Origin: Bremerella sp. P1 | GTDB lineage: Bacteria > Planctomycetota > Planctomycetia > Pirellulales > Pirellulaceae | DNA: 64,000 nucleotides | Direction: 5' to 3' | NCBI RefSeq assembly: GCF_028748185.1 | Contig: NZ_CP118164.1 | Location: forward strand, 1,364,001-1,428,000 | Shown here: one piece after another, positions 48,066 to 57,836 of the stretch | How the letters are laid out: every line of letters begins with the position of its first letter | How positions within the stretch are numbered: the stretch's first letter is position 1 | The notes under the pieces: model-generated | What the model saw: the letters and a program-made list of their open reading frames with translations, nothing else | Told to the model about the DNA's origin: nothing | Databases searched by the model: none | Program-made: the position numbers and the translations under genes

Positions 48066-49079
48066 ATGCTTCGACTGGCCCTGCTATCGCTCTTCCTGCT
48101 CACGTTTAAAGCGAACGGATCGCTTTGCGCGCAGGAGACTTATTTCAGCGATGTGCCACTCGGGATCGACTGGATTATCGTCCCACAAGACAACCCCATG
48201 TCGGCTGCCAAAGTCGAACTCGGCAAGCGGCTATTCTTTGACGCACGCCTCTCAGGCAACGGTACCGTTAGCTGTGCCAGTTGTCACGATCCGAACAAAG
48301 GCTGGGCCGATGATCGCAAGTTTTCCCCAGGAGCCCACGGTGAACTCACCACGCGAAACGTCCCTAGCGTTGTCAATGTGGGTCTGCATCGTACCTTCTT
48401 CTGGGACGGACGCGCCGCTTCGCTGGAAGAGCAGGCCCTGGTTCCTTTGACTAATCCGGCGGAAATGGACATCGAACTGGGCGAACTCGAAAATCGACTT
48501 CGACAGATCGACGGCTATCGGTCGCAGTTTCAAGCCATCTTTGCCGATGGAGTCACCGCCCAGAATGTCGCCAAGTGCCTAGCAGCATTTCAACGAACGC
48601 TTGTGGCTGGCGAAACCGCGTACGACCGCTTTCGCGGGGGTCATGCCAACGCTCTCGCAGGAGAAATCGGCCGCGGTAGCGGAATCTTCTTCGGCAAAGC
48701 GAACTGCGGCAACTGCCATATCGCCAAGGTCTATACGGACCATAAGCTTCACAACATCGGCACCGGCCTCGACGATACGGAGCAAGACCGTGAGCTTGCC
48801 GGGCAAACAGGGAAAGCGGCCGACGGCGGCAAGTTCCGCACGCCCCTGCTCCGCGACCTGGCGTTAACCGCCCCATATTTCCACGATGGCAGCAAAACAA
48901 CACTGGAAGAGGTCGTCGACTTCTATAACGAAGGCGGCGGAAAGAACCCGCATCTTGATCCGCATATCGTGCCGTTAAAACTGACGCCGGAAGAAAAGAA
49001 AGCCCTAGTCACATTTCTACGCGAAGGACTGCGTAGCAACGTCTATCCTCAGATCGAGAAACCTCGACTGCCGAAGTAG
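48066..49079 (+). CDS. di-haem cytochrome c peroxidase / MauG family
   Basis: 337 residues from the ATG at 48066, which starts the signal peptide (LRLALLSLFLLTFKANGSLC); an upstream frame adds 20 residues without a signal. Two haem motifs are seen: CASCH in NGTVSCASCHDPNKGW and CGNCH in KANCGNCHIAKVY. The region between and after them (TTRNVPSVVNVGLHRTFFWDGRA; KFRTPLLRDLALTAPYFHDGS) is typical of the peroxidase/MauG family. It reduces peroxide or oxidises a partner in the periplasm. Lone gene. Confidence 0.95.
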   Translation: MLRLALLSLFLLTFKANGSLCAQETYFSDVPLGIDWIIVPQDNPMSAAKVELGKRLFFDARLSGNGTVSCASCHDPNKGWADDRKFSPGAHGELTTRNVPSVVNVGLHRTFFWDGRAASLEEQALVPLTNPAEMDIELGELENRLRQIDGYRSQFQAIFADGVTAQNVAKCLAAFQRTLVAGETAYDRFRGGHANALAGEIGRGSGIFFGKANCGNCHIAKVYTDHKLHNIGTGLDDTEQDRELAGQTGKAADGGKFRTPLLRDLALTAPYFHDGSKTTLEEVVDFYNEGGGKNPHLDPHIVPLKLTPEEKKALVTFLREGLRSNVYPQIEKPRLPK

Positions 49080-49082
49080 ATG

Positions 49083-49283
49083 CTACTTATCGGCGTCCAG
49101 GCATTCGAGTTCCGTATAGAACATCGCAGCCGGGTTGATGCGATTCGCCTCGAGAAAAGCTTCTCGCTTGCGGACGACATCCGTTTGGGCCAGCGCCGGC
49201 AAGACGACACCCCAAATACCAGCGATCAACAATCCGGTAATCGCAAGAGCCATCCAGCCGCGATATGTGCGATCCGACTTCAT
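49083..49283 (-). CDS. small single-pass membrane protein coupled to YeiH
   Basis: 66 residues from the ATG at 49283, which overlaps the stop of the exporter gene as TGATG, a usual sign of coupled translation. One transmembrane helix at about 8-33 (GWMALAITGLLIAGIWGVVLPAL), then a charged tail of about 33 residues (VRKREAFLEANRINPAAMFYTELECLDADK). No family recognised. The tight coupling suggests a subunit or helper of the YeiH-like protein. Confidence 0.78.
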   Translation of the reverse strand: MKSDRTYRGWMALAITGLLIAGIWGVVLPALAQTDVVRKREAFLEANRINPAAMFYTELECLDADK

Positions 49284-50692
49284 CAGGAACCCCAAGGAAT
49301 GACTTTAAATGCGAGGTATGCCATCGCCAAAGTCAAAATGACATTCAGTGTCTGACCACAAATGTACAGCACCAACGGTTTGCCTCCATGGAACTGAGAC
49401 GATAGTTGACGGAAATTCAGGTCGATGCCAATGCAGATAAAGGCCAGGCAGAACAGCCAGCCACGAAGCCCTTTGGTAACAGCGGTTGTACCGGAAACCA
49501 GCATCTCGCCTTCGCTCGAGGAAGCATAAATGAGCGAGGCAACGATCGAAGCACCGATGAAACCCAAGACGAACTTGGGGAAACGCTTCCAGATTTCGCC
49601 AGCCCCAATACTGGGCTTCTCACCCTCTTCGCTATCGGACCGTGTCGTCCAGTAGACAGCGACACCAAAGGCAATCACACCAATCAGAATGTTCTGAATC
49701 ATCTTCACCGTGGCAGCAACTTCCAGGGCGGTATCCCCCAGCAAACCACCAGCAACGGCCACCGCCCCGGTCGCGTCGATCGTCCCTCCGATCCACGCAC
49801 CGCCGAGTTCCTCATCGAGCCCCATCCAGGTAATGAGCATGGGCATGACCGCCATCATCACTGCCGTGAAGCAGAGCGAGAGACCGATCGCCACGGAGAG
49901 TTCTTCTTTTTTCGCCTTGCACGCCGCGGCCGTCGCAATAGCCGCTGAGACACCACACACCGACATATCAGCCGAGATGGTCATGTTGAGCGAGGCGGAC
50001 TTCATCTTCAAGATCTTCTGGCCGAACCAGAACGTAGTGATCAGGACGATCGGCGTCACGACCCAGGCCACCATGATGCCAGGCATGCCCAGGGCCATCA
50101 GACGGCTGAAAAGAACTTCCGCTCCCAGGATGACCAGACCGGTCTTAATGTATAGCTCGGTCCGCATGGCCGCTTCGCCCAGTGCGCCAAAGGCCTGCTT
50201 GCCGATCGTATTGCCGATGATCAAACCAACCACCAACGCCCAAAGGGCGTATTCGAGATTGTAGCTCTTCACGACCGATTGGCCTGCCAAGATATAGGCA
50301 ATGGTCGCCAAGAAGAACAGGATCAAGAAACCACCCAGAAATGCCACAGGGTTGGCCTTGGGGCGCATCAGGGGAGAAAGCGCCGTCATGAATACGCCCA
50401 GGATCACGAGTGCTCCGAGGGTGCCTGGCCAAGTCGCTTTGGGCTTATCCGCCGGACCCGTGAATGAATCGACCGGATTCGATTCCCAACCGCCAGGCTT
50501 GCTGACGTAGCCCTTCAAAGGGTTGGTGATCGCGGTGACCGTGTCCCCTTCGACCGTTTCCTTCCCCATGGTTAAGGTGGCGGCGAAGCACAAGATCAAC
50601 AGTAACATGCCAGCCAAGATGGCAATGACATCTTCCGAAAGTCCAGGACGATTCTCTGCCGATGGGGCGGGTGCGCTGTCGGTTTCGTTCAT
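49283..50692 (-). CDS. YeiH/UPF0324-family putative exporter
   Basis: 469 residues, longer than the usual roughly 340-350 of the family because of an extended N-terminus (about 1-95 with one membrane helix and a soluble loop). Around ten membrane helices; conserved stretches are [70 protein letters not shown] and the end [13 protein letters not shown]. Relatives are described as putative sulfate exporters. Divergent from the App1-like gene. Confidence 0.9.
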   Translation of the reverse strand: MNETDSAPAPSAENRPGLSEDVIAILAGMLLLILCFAATLTMGKETVEGDTVTAITNPLKGYVSKPGGWESNPVDSFTGPADKPKATWPGTLGALVILGVFMTALSPLMRPKANPVAFLGGFLILFFLATIAYILAGQSVVKSYNLEYALWALVVGLIIGNTIGKQAFGALGEAAMRTELYIKTGLVILGAEVLFSRLMALGMPGIMVAWVVTPIVLITTFWFGQKILKMKSASLNMTISADMSVCGVSAAIATAAACKAKKEELSVAIGLSLCFTAVMMAVMPMLITWMGLDEELGGAWIGGTIDATGAVAVAGGLLGDTALEVAATVKMIQNILIGVIAFGVAVYWTTRSDSEEGEKPSIGAGEIWKRFPKFVLGFIGASIVASLIYASSSEGEMLVSGTTAVTKGLRGWLFCLAFICIGIDLNFRQLSSQFHGGKPLVLYICGQTLNVILTLAMAYLAFKVIPWGS

Positions 50693-50917
50693 GAGATGAT
50701 AGAGCGAGGAAGGGAGTTGGCAGGCGAGTTATGCTGTGAAAATATAACCAAATCGTTAAGACTTCCCAAGTCGGAAGACCGTAAGATCGGCCGCTTCGCG
50801 GCGAATCACCCCCTAGAACGCCCTATTGGCAAAGGAAAACGAGAATCAACGGCCACTTGTGACAACTTTCTCCCAGGGATCGCTGCAAGGAACGCCGTCG
50901 TTACAGTAGAATGCGAA

Positions 50918-52120
50918 ATGGCAAATCCCCCTCGCAGGACGGACAACGCAGTGGCAAAGGGGATGATGCTATTATCGTTTCGTGATTTGGAGGCCCATCG
51001 CAGGCAGCGCATGTTTCCCGATGAGACTGCCCTCAGCAATTTGAAGGACAACGAGCGCGTTGTGCTCTACCCTTCCTATGCCTATCCGGCGCCTGATCAA
51101 AGCGGGTGGATTCTGCAGGTCCACGGAAGTGTTTTCGAGGCTGTGCCTGCGAACCTTCCCCGCAAGATCATGATCCGCCTGCTGGCACGCTTGATGGGGG
51201 CGACACCAGAACAACTCGATACTAGCGTCTTCAAGCAGCGGATCCTCGGCTTCACCGTTCACCAACACGGCGGCAGAGAGATCGCGGTTAAGATCGGCGA
51301 CAAGATCTACCAACTGCAAGGCAAGACCAAGAAGAATGGCCAGTTCCGTGGAACGGTGCTCATTCCCAACGAAGACGTCGACACCATTGCCATGACGGTG
51401 GGGGCGACTCGCCACGTGCGCTACGCGATTCATTCGAAGTTCGAAGTGGCCACCCCACTGGAAGGCTTGGTGAAGCTAATCGATCGCGATGGGATCTCGG
51501 TCATCTCCGACATTGACGACACCGTCAAACATACTCAGGTCGCCACGCGAAAAGACATGCTGGCCAACACCTTTCTGCACGAGTTCGCAACCGTGCCCGG
51601 CATGGTCGAGCTGTATCAGAAGTGGCAGGAGCAAGGCGCTTCATTTCACTATGTGACCAGCAGTCCCTGGCAGTTGTTTGAACCTTTGTCGGAACTGTTT
51701 CGCGACCAAGGCTTGCCAGATGGTTCGTTTCATATGAAGAGTGTCCGCTTCCGCGATCCAACGGTGCTGCAATTGTTCATCGCACGGCGTTGGGGCAAGC
51801 GAAAAGCGATCAAGCAATTGCTGCGGACTTTCCCCGACCGCAAATTCGTAATGGTGGGGGATTCGGGAGAGAAAGACCCGGAAACGTACGGCGTGATGGC
51901 TCGCAAGTTTCCTGATCAGGTCGTGAAAATCTTCATTCGCGACCTGGGAGGCAAGAAGTCGACGGATCATCGCTTTGCCAAAGCATTCAGGCGAGTCCCG
52001 GAAGAGAAGTGGCAGCGATTCACCTGCGCTTCTCAAATAAGTGACTATGACATGCCAGCTTCTCCGAAGCTTTCGTCCGTAGAAGCCAATGGGGACGGCA
52101 AGTCGTTGCCGTCGTCTTAG
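50918..52120 (+). CDS. App1-like (DUF2183) phosphatase
   Basis: 400 residues from the ATG at 50918; an upstream frame with 74 more residues lacks conservation-type features. A beta-rich N-terminal domain (about 30-185: VVLYPSYAYPAPDQSGWILQVHG) precedes a HAD-type phosphatase domain with the DxDxT motif DIDDT (D198, D200, T202), then YVTSSPWQLFEPL and MVGDSGEKDPETYG. This is the arrangement of App1 phosphatidate-phosphatase relatives in bacteria. It would act on phosphatidate or a similar lipid or phosphate ester. The stop overlaps the convergent small gene by four bases (TTAG). Confidence 0.92.
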   Translation: MANPPRRTDNAVAKGMMLLSFRDLEAHRRQRMFPDETALSNLKDNERVVLYPSYAYPAPDQSGWILQVHGSVFEAVPANLPRKIMIRLLARLMGATPEQLDTSVFKQRILGFTVHQHGGREIAVKIGDKIYQLQGKTKKNGQFRGTVLIPNEDVDTIAMTVGATRHVRYAIHSKFEVATPLEGLVKLIDRDGISVISDIDDTVKHTQVATRKDMLANTFLHEFATVPGMVELYQKWQEQGASFHYVTSSPWQLFEPLSELFRDQGLPDGSFHMKSVRFRDPTVLQLFIARRWGKRKAIKQLLRTFPDRKFVMVGDSGEKDPETYGVMARKFPDQVVKIFIRDLGGKKSTDHRFAKAFRRVPEEKWQRFTCASQISDYDMPASPKLSSVEANGDGKSLPSS

Positions 52121-52356
52121 ACTTGGGTGTATCCCAACCCGGTGATGATCTCGTACATCTCTTCGTACGTGATGAATCGGCGACGATTGCGAAGCTTGTA
52201 TTCGTCGATCGCCAAGGCCAATTCCTGAGCACCGGGGGACAAGCCTTCGTGGCTGTTGGTGAATTGGCGACGCTCGAAGACCGGCGTTTCGCCCGCCTTA
52301 CGAGGGCTACGTCGGTCGACAAAAGGAGTCGTCGTCGCAGGCACAGGTTGATTCAT
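52117..52356 (-). CDS. small conserved protein with ITYEEMYEIITGLGY motif
   Basis: 79 residues from the ATG at 52356, chosen because GGAG lies nine bases before it; an ATG three codons further upstream overlaps that site. N-terminal half is disordered and charged (RRSPRKAGETPVFERRQF); C-terminal half is helical with conserved-looking ELALAIDEYKLRNRRRFITYEEMYEIITGLGY. Small proteins ending in such a motif are widespread in planctomycetes; the function is unknown. Convergent overlap with the App1-like gene. Confidence 0.85.
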   Translation of the reverse strand: MNQPVPATTTPFVDRRSPRKAGETPVFERRQFTNSHEGLSPGAQELALAIDEYKLRNRRRFITYEEMYEIITGLGYTQV

Positions 52357-52554
52357 CTTAGACATCTCCGACAGTCAGTCTTCTTCGATACGTTTACGGA
52401 AAGAACTCCGTAGTTCGGTCTTGAAAACCTAGATCGCATGTTGGCGAAGTCAAACCATGATGACAGATTGCCACACGTAGCGAGGGGACTTGAGAAGAAC
52501 GCATCTGAGCGATCGGTATAACCGGCACAGCCGTACCTGACCAAAGCAGCGAGT

Positions 52555-53496
52555 CTATCGCCGGATGGACTGCTGGGCCTGCTGACGGAAGACGGGCAAT
52601 TGCCCGACCAACTGCAAAGCCGAAGCGTGCTGTGGATTGACCTGTAGCGCCGAGTTGGCGGCATACTCGGCTCGAGCCAACCTGCCGGCGGCCACTTCAC
52701 ACTCAGCCCAAGTATAAAGCAGGTCGGCGGTCATGTCGTTCGTCTCGGCGAGTTCGGCCAGACAATCGGCTGCGTCCAGGTGCCGGCCGAGATCGCGGTA
52801 GGCCAAGGCCTGCTCGACACCCACGTCCGGCGGCAAGCGATGACCGAACTCAACTTGTTGGACCATCGAGATGCACGCCAGAGCCTGGCTCGGTTGCCCC
52901 AACTGCCGGTAGGTCGATGCCAATCTCAACTGGACATCGCGGTTGGTCGCTTCGCTATTGGTCGCGGCTCGAATGTAACAAAGCTTCGCCGATTCCAGGT
53001 CTCTACGTACCAGTGCCAGGTCGCCTTGAAGCTGCCATGCAGGGGCATATTTCGGATCGCATTCAATCGCCCTGTTCGCGGAAATGTGGGCCTTGGTCGG
53101 ATCACCAGAATCGAGATACATCCGACCGATGCGTGAATGTAGATCGGGGTCGTCGCTTCCCAGCGTTTGGGCTGATTCCAATTCCGCAATCGCTTCGGCT
53201 TGCTTGCCGGTCTTCCAGAGCGTCTCGGCATAATGCATTCTCGCTTGAAGATCGTAGGGAGCGTTCTTCTTGGCCTCAGCCAACAGCTTTTCCGCATTCT
53301 CCCAGTCGTCGCGGTGCATCGCTTGAACACCGCGCTGCGTCAATTGACGAGCCTGAACGATCTTTTGATGCGAGGCATTCGCCTGACTGAACGTACTGCA
53401 ACCGCCGAGAACTGCTAGCACGAGCGCACCCAGCACGATTCCGCTTGCGCAGAAGGCGCGGCTCCTAGCCATTTCCGAGGATTGCATCCATTCCAT
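52555..53496 (-). CDS. TPR lipoprotein
   Basis: 313 residues; an ATG eight codons later (53472) is also possible. The signal peptide ends in a lipobox (AVLGGC, Cys33 in the longer form), so it is a lipoprotein. Then come about seven TPR repeats (for example WENAEKLLAEAKKNAPYDLQARMHYAETLWKTGKQAEAIAELESAQ shown as a helix pair, and RADLARAEYAANSALQVNPQHASAL). TPR lipoproteins often hold envelope assemblies together. The gene is alone between two rightward genes. Confidence 0.88.
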   Translation of the reverse strand: MEWMQSSEMARSRAFCASGIVLGALVLAVLGGCSTFSQANASHQKIVQARQLTQRGVQAMHRDDWENAEKLLAEAKKNAPYDLQARMHYAETLWKTGKQAEAIAELESAQTLGSDDPDLHSRIGRMYLDSGDPTKAHISANRAIECDPKYAPAWQLQGDLALVRRDLESAKLCYIRAATNSEATNRDVQLRLASTYRQLGQPSQALACISMVQQVEFGHRLPPDVGVEQALAYRDLGRHLDAADCLAELAETNDMTADLLYTWAECEVAAGRLARAEYAANSALQVNPQHASALQLVGQLPVFRQQAQQSIRR

Positions 53497-53679
53497 AGGG
53501 GTTTCCAGCGAATCGTTCGCCGTAGGTAGTTAACTGGCAGAGACTACCAAACCTGCGTTTTTCATCCTAGATCAGGCTCGGCTTGTCTGATTGATCGCCA
53601 ATAGGCAAACAAGCTAAACCCGTTAAAATACGGGGGAATAGATCGAATTCTTTCCCGAGGGCGACTTTGCCCGAACTCT

Positions 53680-54132
53680 TTGAACCATTACGCATCGAAG
53701 GCTGCCGTGGTTGCCACATACGACAATTTAGGCGTGAAGTTCTCTTACCCCGAGAACTGGCGAATTTCGGAAGATCAGACCAACGCCTGGCCGCGGAGTG
53801 TCTCGGTCCACAGTCCCACCGAAGCGTTCTGGACGTTAATGATCTACGAACCAGGCACCGAGCTTGAGGCGCTGGTTGACGCCGTTCGCGACGCCTTAAG
53901 CGAGGAATACACCGACTTCGAGTCTGTTCCTGCCGAGCAAACGATTGAGGGCGTCGACCTGATTGGATGCGACCTAAACTTCTACTGCCTCGACTTTTTG
54001 GTCCAAGCCAAGATCCGCGCGTTGATGCTGGGCGTGCGTCCCTGCGTGATCCTTTACCAGGGGGAAGATCGCGAGTTCGATGAAATGGAACGGGTCTTTT
54101 CCGCCATTACGCACGACCTGATTCGCTCGTAG
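53680..54132 (+). CDS. small PsbP/DcrB-like protein of unknown function
   Basis: 150 residues from a TTG; no in-frame ATG is near the start and a GTG is possible a few codons on. The pattern VKFSYPENWRISED ... SVHSPTEAFWTLMIYEPG ... ALMLGVRPCVILYQGEDREFDEMERVFSAITHDLI resembles PsbP/DcrB/DUF1795-type folds (a beta-sheet packed on helices). No signal peptide, so likely cytoplasmic. Function unknown. Confidence 0.75.
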   Translation: MNHYASKAAVVATYDNLGVKFSYPENWRISEDQTNAWPRSVSVHSPTEAFWTLMIYEPGTELEALVDAVRDALSEEYTDFESVPAEQTIEGVDLIGCDLNFYCLDFLVQAKIRALMLGVRPCVILYQGEDREFDEMERVFSAITHDLIRS

Positions 54133-54225
54133 GAGAACACTGGAAAGGGGACGTTTGCGTCCACTATAATCTTCTCTGTTGGCGGATCATTCATCTACGA
54201 TTCTCAACTTGAGGAGAGCCTCGCG

Positions 54226-54477
54226 ATGTCGACTTCCACCGATCTCCACGAAGACACCCTGCAAAAAATCGGGGAAACCTCAGGCCACGTCTGGGCCTAT
54301 CTATCAGCCGAAGGTCCCGTCACCATCACCAAACTGGCCAAAGAGGTGGGTGAAAAGAAGGACATTGTCCTGCAAGCCGTTGGATGGCTGGCACGCGAGA
54401 ACAAGCTGTTCTTCTTCGAGAAAGGCCGCAACAAGCTGATTGGCCTGATCGACGAGCACGGCCCGCCAGAGCCGTAA
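54226..54477 (+). CDS. DUF2582-type winged-helix protein
   Basis: 83 residues from an ATG. The fold is a small winged helix: HVWAYLSAEGPVTITKLAKEVGEKKDIVLQAVGWLARENKLFFFEKGRNKLIGL. It matches the DUF2582 family of small winged-helix proteins. It probably binds nucleic acid or a protein partner; no target known. The stop is 29 bases from the stop of the convergent giant gene. Confidence 0.9.
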   Translation: MSTSTDLHEDTLQKIGETSGHVWAYLSAEGPVTITKLAKEVGEKKDIVLQAVGWLARENKLFFFEKGRNKLIGLIDEHGPPEP

Positions 54478-54506
54478 GACTGGCGGGACTATTGGTTCGC
54501 GGTCAA

Positions 54507-57500
54507 TTAGTTGGCGACTTCGTCGTAGATCGGCAAGTGACGGTGATACACTTCCAGTGATAGCAGGTTCATTGTCGTCACGTAGATGCGTCCGGCAAAA
54601 CCGCCCCAGCGGTCCGGAATGTCTCCCTTCGGATCCCAACTACCGGCTGCAGGACCTTCCTGAACCTGGGTTTGCTCCAGCATGACGTGCAGATTGTTGT
54701 CCCAGGCTTCCCAGTGTTCGCCACGCATGTGGAACATCACTTGGGTGGCGTAATACCAATAGTAGGTATCCCTTAGCGGAGCTTCCGGAGTACCCAGCGA
54801 GGGCAGGTTTTCTTTCAGGTAATCCGCGCTGTCCTGCAGAATACGGCTATCGCGTCGATTGCCCAAGTAGAGTTGAATCAAAGCCCCCACGGCGGTCATC
54901 GTTTGGCTTGGGTCACGGCCATGTCGCTGCTGCGGTGTGTCAGGAGCATTGGGGTTGTAAACGTAAACGGCACGGCCACGCTGACGTGATTCGGCCGAGG
55001 CCAACCACTTGCGGATCCCTTCAAATGACTTGGGATCAACCCGCAGTCCAGCCAGCTGACCACTCTTGAGAGCCAACATCATCCAGCCAGTCACCGAGGT
55101 ATCGCTACCGTTACCTGGCGTGTACCGCCATCCACCCAGTTCGGGATCTTGAGCGGCCTCGATGTAATCCAGCGCCTTTTGAGCCGGCCCACGCAGCGAT
55201 TCATCTTGCGTCATGCCGTAGGCTTCGCACAAGGACAAGGCGGCAATGGCATGGCTGTATAGACGGCAACTGGAATTCGAAGTGGCGTCCATTTCTATGT
55301 AGAGGTCGCCGTTTGGTTTCTGATTCTCAACGAGGAACGTGACGCCACCGCGAACTTCCGTTTCGTACTTATCGCTCAGATGGTCATAGCCAGCCCCCAG
55401 GAAGGCCAGCAGCGAGAGCCCCGTCGCGGCCGTATCGGAGTTGAGGGTTGCCAGTTCGTTGCGGTAGATGTTGAAGTTCTCAGGGTGGACCGCAGCGAAA
55501 CCCTTCAAACTCCAGCGTCCATCTGAGGACTGATGGCGGGCCAGGAACGCGAGACCACGCTCGATGGCTTCTTCCGTTTCGCGGCTAGGTCGACGTGAGC
55601 CATCCCCTGCCCCTTCTCCTTTCCGCATTGCACGGCGGCTGAATGCTTCGGTTGGCACAGCAGCCCTGGTGCTCAACAGTGGACCACGACGGCCAGGAGA
55701 TCGAACAGGAATGTTCGCCATGTTCGTCGTAATCTGGGGAGCGTCACTTGTGCGTCGGCGTCCGATGAACCCTGGCTGCGTGGCCGCACCGATTGGTGCC
55801 CCTGCGAGATCATTCACGCCTGGCCTGCCTGAAGGCATTGCCGGACCACCGACATTTCGCCGACGAATTTCGGGCACGCTACCCAAGCCCGGTAGCGAAC
55901 CAGCAATGTCGCCACCACCTGGCTGCATCGCTCCGCCGCCACCTCCAGGTACACCGTCAGCGGTTGCTCGGGTGCCGATGACCGGGCTCGCTCCTGGCGT
56001 CCGACTACCGGGCAGGCCCTGGGTTCCCGAGGCCATTTCAGACAGCGAAGGACCATCGTTGCCACGATTGCCGGTTCCACGCGAGAGTGCCGAGAAGTCC
56101 GTACCACGATTAGCCCCCGGCGTTCCGACTTCGGCGGCTCCGACCTGACCAGTACCGATTTGATCGGCTCCATTACCGTTAGCTCGACCAACGTTCATCG
56201 AAGGTGACGAGAACTGTCCGGAAGCCAACGCATCGGCATTTGCTGCCGCTTGATTACCATTGGCGGGTCCCTGGAAATTGATCTGGGCACTCGGACCGGT
56301 CATCGCTTGAGCACCGGCCGAAGGTGTTCGGCCGATCGATGGGTTCGCCTGATTACTCGTCACGATCCCTTCGTCACGCGAAGCCGTACTACGTGTGGCA
56401 CCATGTTGTTGAACCATCTCCGCTGTGCGATCGGCTGTGGAAGGACGGGCCCAAAGTTGGCCTGGGTTTGTGGCGTTGGCCGTCACGCCGTCGCCACCAA
56501 CCTCTTGCCGAGCAACACTTCCGGTGGCTGGTCTGAGCTGCGAATTGTTCGACTGACCCGGCGTAGGTCGAGGAAGTTGATCGCTAACGGTCGTATTGAT
56601 CGTGGGCAAGTTGCTCGACGAAGCATTACGAGCGATGTCAGCCGATGAAGAAGATGGAGCGATTTGCATCTCCGTGTTCTGCTGGCTCCGTGTCATCGCC
56701 ATGCTGGAAGCCAACGTGGTCGGACTTGGCGATTGGACCGTCGCACGAGGCTGATTGGCTCGCTGCTGGGCTTCCTGACGAGCGAGATCGGCGGCTTGAG
56801 CCTGGGCGCGAACTTGCTGTGGGTTATTTCGCTGAACCTCGACGTTCTCGGCCTGGGTTCGTGCAATATTGTTGGTTTCGGTTCGCTGTCGCTGAACTTC
56901 CTGGGCCTGGCTGGGGGAAAGACTCGGCAGGTCTTGCGCGGTATTTTGCCGCTGAAGATCGGTCATCCGTTGAACAGCATCTTGAATGTTGGATGCCTGA
57001 CGCTGCATTTCGAGGGCCTGGGCGGAACGCTGTGCGGCTGCGGCTGCGGCAGACAATTCAGGCTGACGTTCCTCTTGTCGCTGGACTTCAATCTGCTGAG
57101 CCTGTTCGACTTCGCGTTGCTGCATTTCGCGGGCCTGCTTGGCAAGCTCCGATGGCAGGTCTTGCAGTGTTTCCTGTTTGGGCTGTTCTACCTGCTGCTC
57201 GCGACGCTGCATCTCCTCAGGCTGGACTTCGCGTGGAAGCTCTTCCTGCGAGACATCGTTCTCTTTCATTTCCGGCTGCTCGTGCTCAATCTTTTCCTGC
57301 TCGAGCGGATCAACCTGGGCTTCGGCCTCTTTCGTTTCGACGGGTTGTTCGTACTCGCGTTCGGCATCGCGATCTTCGTTGATCTGAGCGGGGCTGTAGT
57401 CGGGAATCACCACCGGTTGCCGCTGTGGCGAATTCTCGCGGTTCTGGTTGAGTGAGCTGTCGGCCACTTCGCCAACGTCAATCGCAACCATCCCGAGAAA

Positions 57501-57794
57501 CATGCTTAGGTGCAGCACCAGGCTCAGCACGATCGAAAGCTGAATACCACGACGAACGCTCCCCAGATCGAGCAGAGGAATGATGGCCAGACCCACCAAC
57601 CAGGCCACCACTGCGAATGCGATGTAGACCTTGGCGTTGAAGTACCACAGTTCGTGATTCCAGTCGAACAGAAGATAGCTCGACGCGCCAAAGTACAGCA
57701 TGAAGAACGTGAACGCCGTATAGACGGGCCACGCCTTCTCGTCGGTCGACAAGAGCTGCTCGCTTTGCTGGTCAGTTCTCCAGTGCTTTGCCAT
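54507..57794 (-). CDS. giant membrane protein with Gln/Glu-rich stalk and alpha/alpha-toroid domain
   Basis: 1095 residues. Three transmembrane segments at about 22-44, 55-76 and 84-107, then a long charged stalk at about 120-360 rich in Gln, Glu and Arg (EQEKIEHEQPEMKE; QQREVEQAQQIEVQRQEE), and a disordered Gly/Asn/Pro/Ser-rich linker to about 730. The last 350 residues are a helical repeat like squalene-cyclase/prenyltransferase folds (GLAFLARHQSSDGRWSLKG; GGWRYTPGNGSDTSVTGWMMLALKSGQLAG; GGFAGRIYVTTMNLLSLE). Last gene of the operon with TPR, ExbB and ExbD genes (gap 42 bases). It stands where TonB or TolA would normally be, and the toroid probably binds a ligand rather than acting as an enzyme. 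Architecture seen; role inferred. Confidence 0.9.
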   Translation of the reverse strand: MAKHWRTDQQSEQLLSTDEKAWPVYTAFTFFMLYFGASSYLLFDWNHELWYFNAKVYIAFAVVAWLVGLAIIPLLDLGSVRRGIQLSIVLSLVLHLSMFLGMVAIDVGEVADSSLNQNRENSPQRQPVVIPDYSPAQINEDRDAEREYEQPVETKEAEAQVDPLEQEKIEHEQPEMKENDVSQEELPREVQPEEMQRREQQVEQPKQETLQDLPSELAKQAREMQQREVEQAQQIEVQRQEERQPELSAAAAAAQRSAQALEMQRQASNIQDAVQRMTDLQRQNTAQDLPSLSPSQAQEVQRQRTETNNIARTQAENVEVQRNNPQQVRAQAQAADLARQEAQQRANQPRATVQSPSPTTLASSMAMTRSQQNTEMQIAPSSSSADIARNASSSNLPTINTTVSDQLPRPTPGQSNNSQLRPATGSVARQEVGGDGVTANATNPGQLWARPSTADRTAEMVQQHGATRSTASRDEGIVTSNQANPSIGRTPSAGAQAMTGPSAQINFQGPANGNQAAANADALASGQFSSPSMNVGRANGNGADQIGTGQVGAAEVGTPGANRGTDFSALSRGTGNRGNDGPSLSEMASGTQGLPGSRTPGASPVIGTRATADGVPGGGGGAMQPGGGDIAGSLPGLGSVPEIRRRNVGGPAMPSGRPGVNDLAGAPIGAATQPGFIGRRRTSDAPQITTNMANIPVRSPGRRGPLLSTRAAVPTEAFSRRAMRKGEGAGDGSRRPSRETEEAIERGLAFLARHQSSDGRWSLKGFAAVHPENFNIYRNELATLNSDTAATGLSLLAFLGAGYDHLSDKYETEVRGGVTFLVENQKPNGDLYIEMDATSNSSCRLYSHAIAALSLCEAYGMTQDESLRGPAQKALDYIEAAQDPELGGWRYTPGNGSDTSVTGWMMLALKSGQLAGLRVDPKSFEGIRKWLASAESRQRGRAVYVYNPNAPDTPQQRHGRDPSQTMTAVGALIQLYLGNRRDSRILQDSADYLKENLPSLGTPEAPLRDTYYWYYATQVMFHMRGEHWEAWDNNLHVMLEQTQVQEGPAAGSWDPKGDIPDRWGGFAGRIYVTTMNLLSLEVYHRHLPIYDEVAN

Positions 57795-57836
57795 GGTATT
57801 CCGCTAAGCTCCAGGTTTTTGCGGAGCGATTGCTAC

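Noticed and set aside
56645-57455. Rightward open frames of 245 and 263 residues
   Set aside because: They are antisense to the Gln/Glu-rich, low-complexity stalk of the giant membrane protein; such codon-biased repeats produce long opposing frames.
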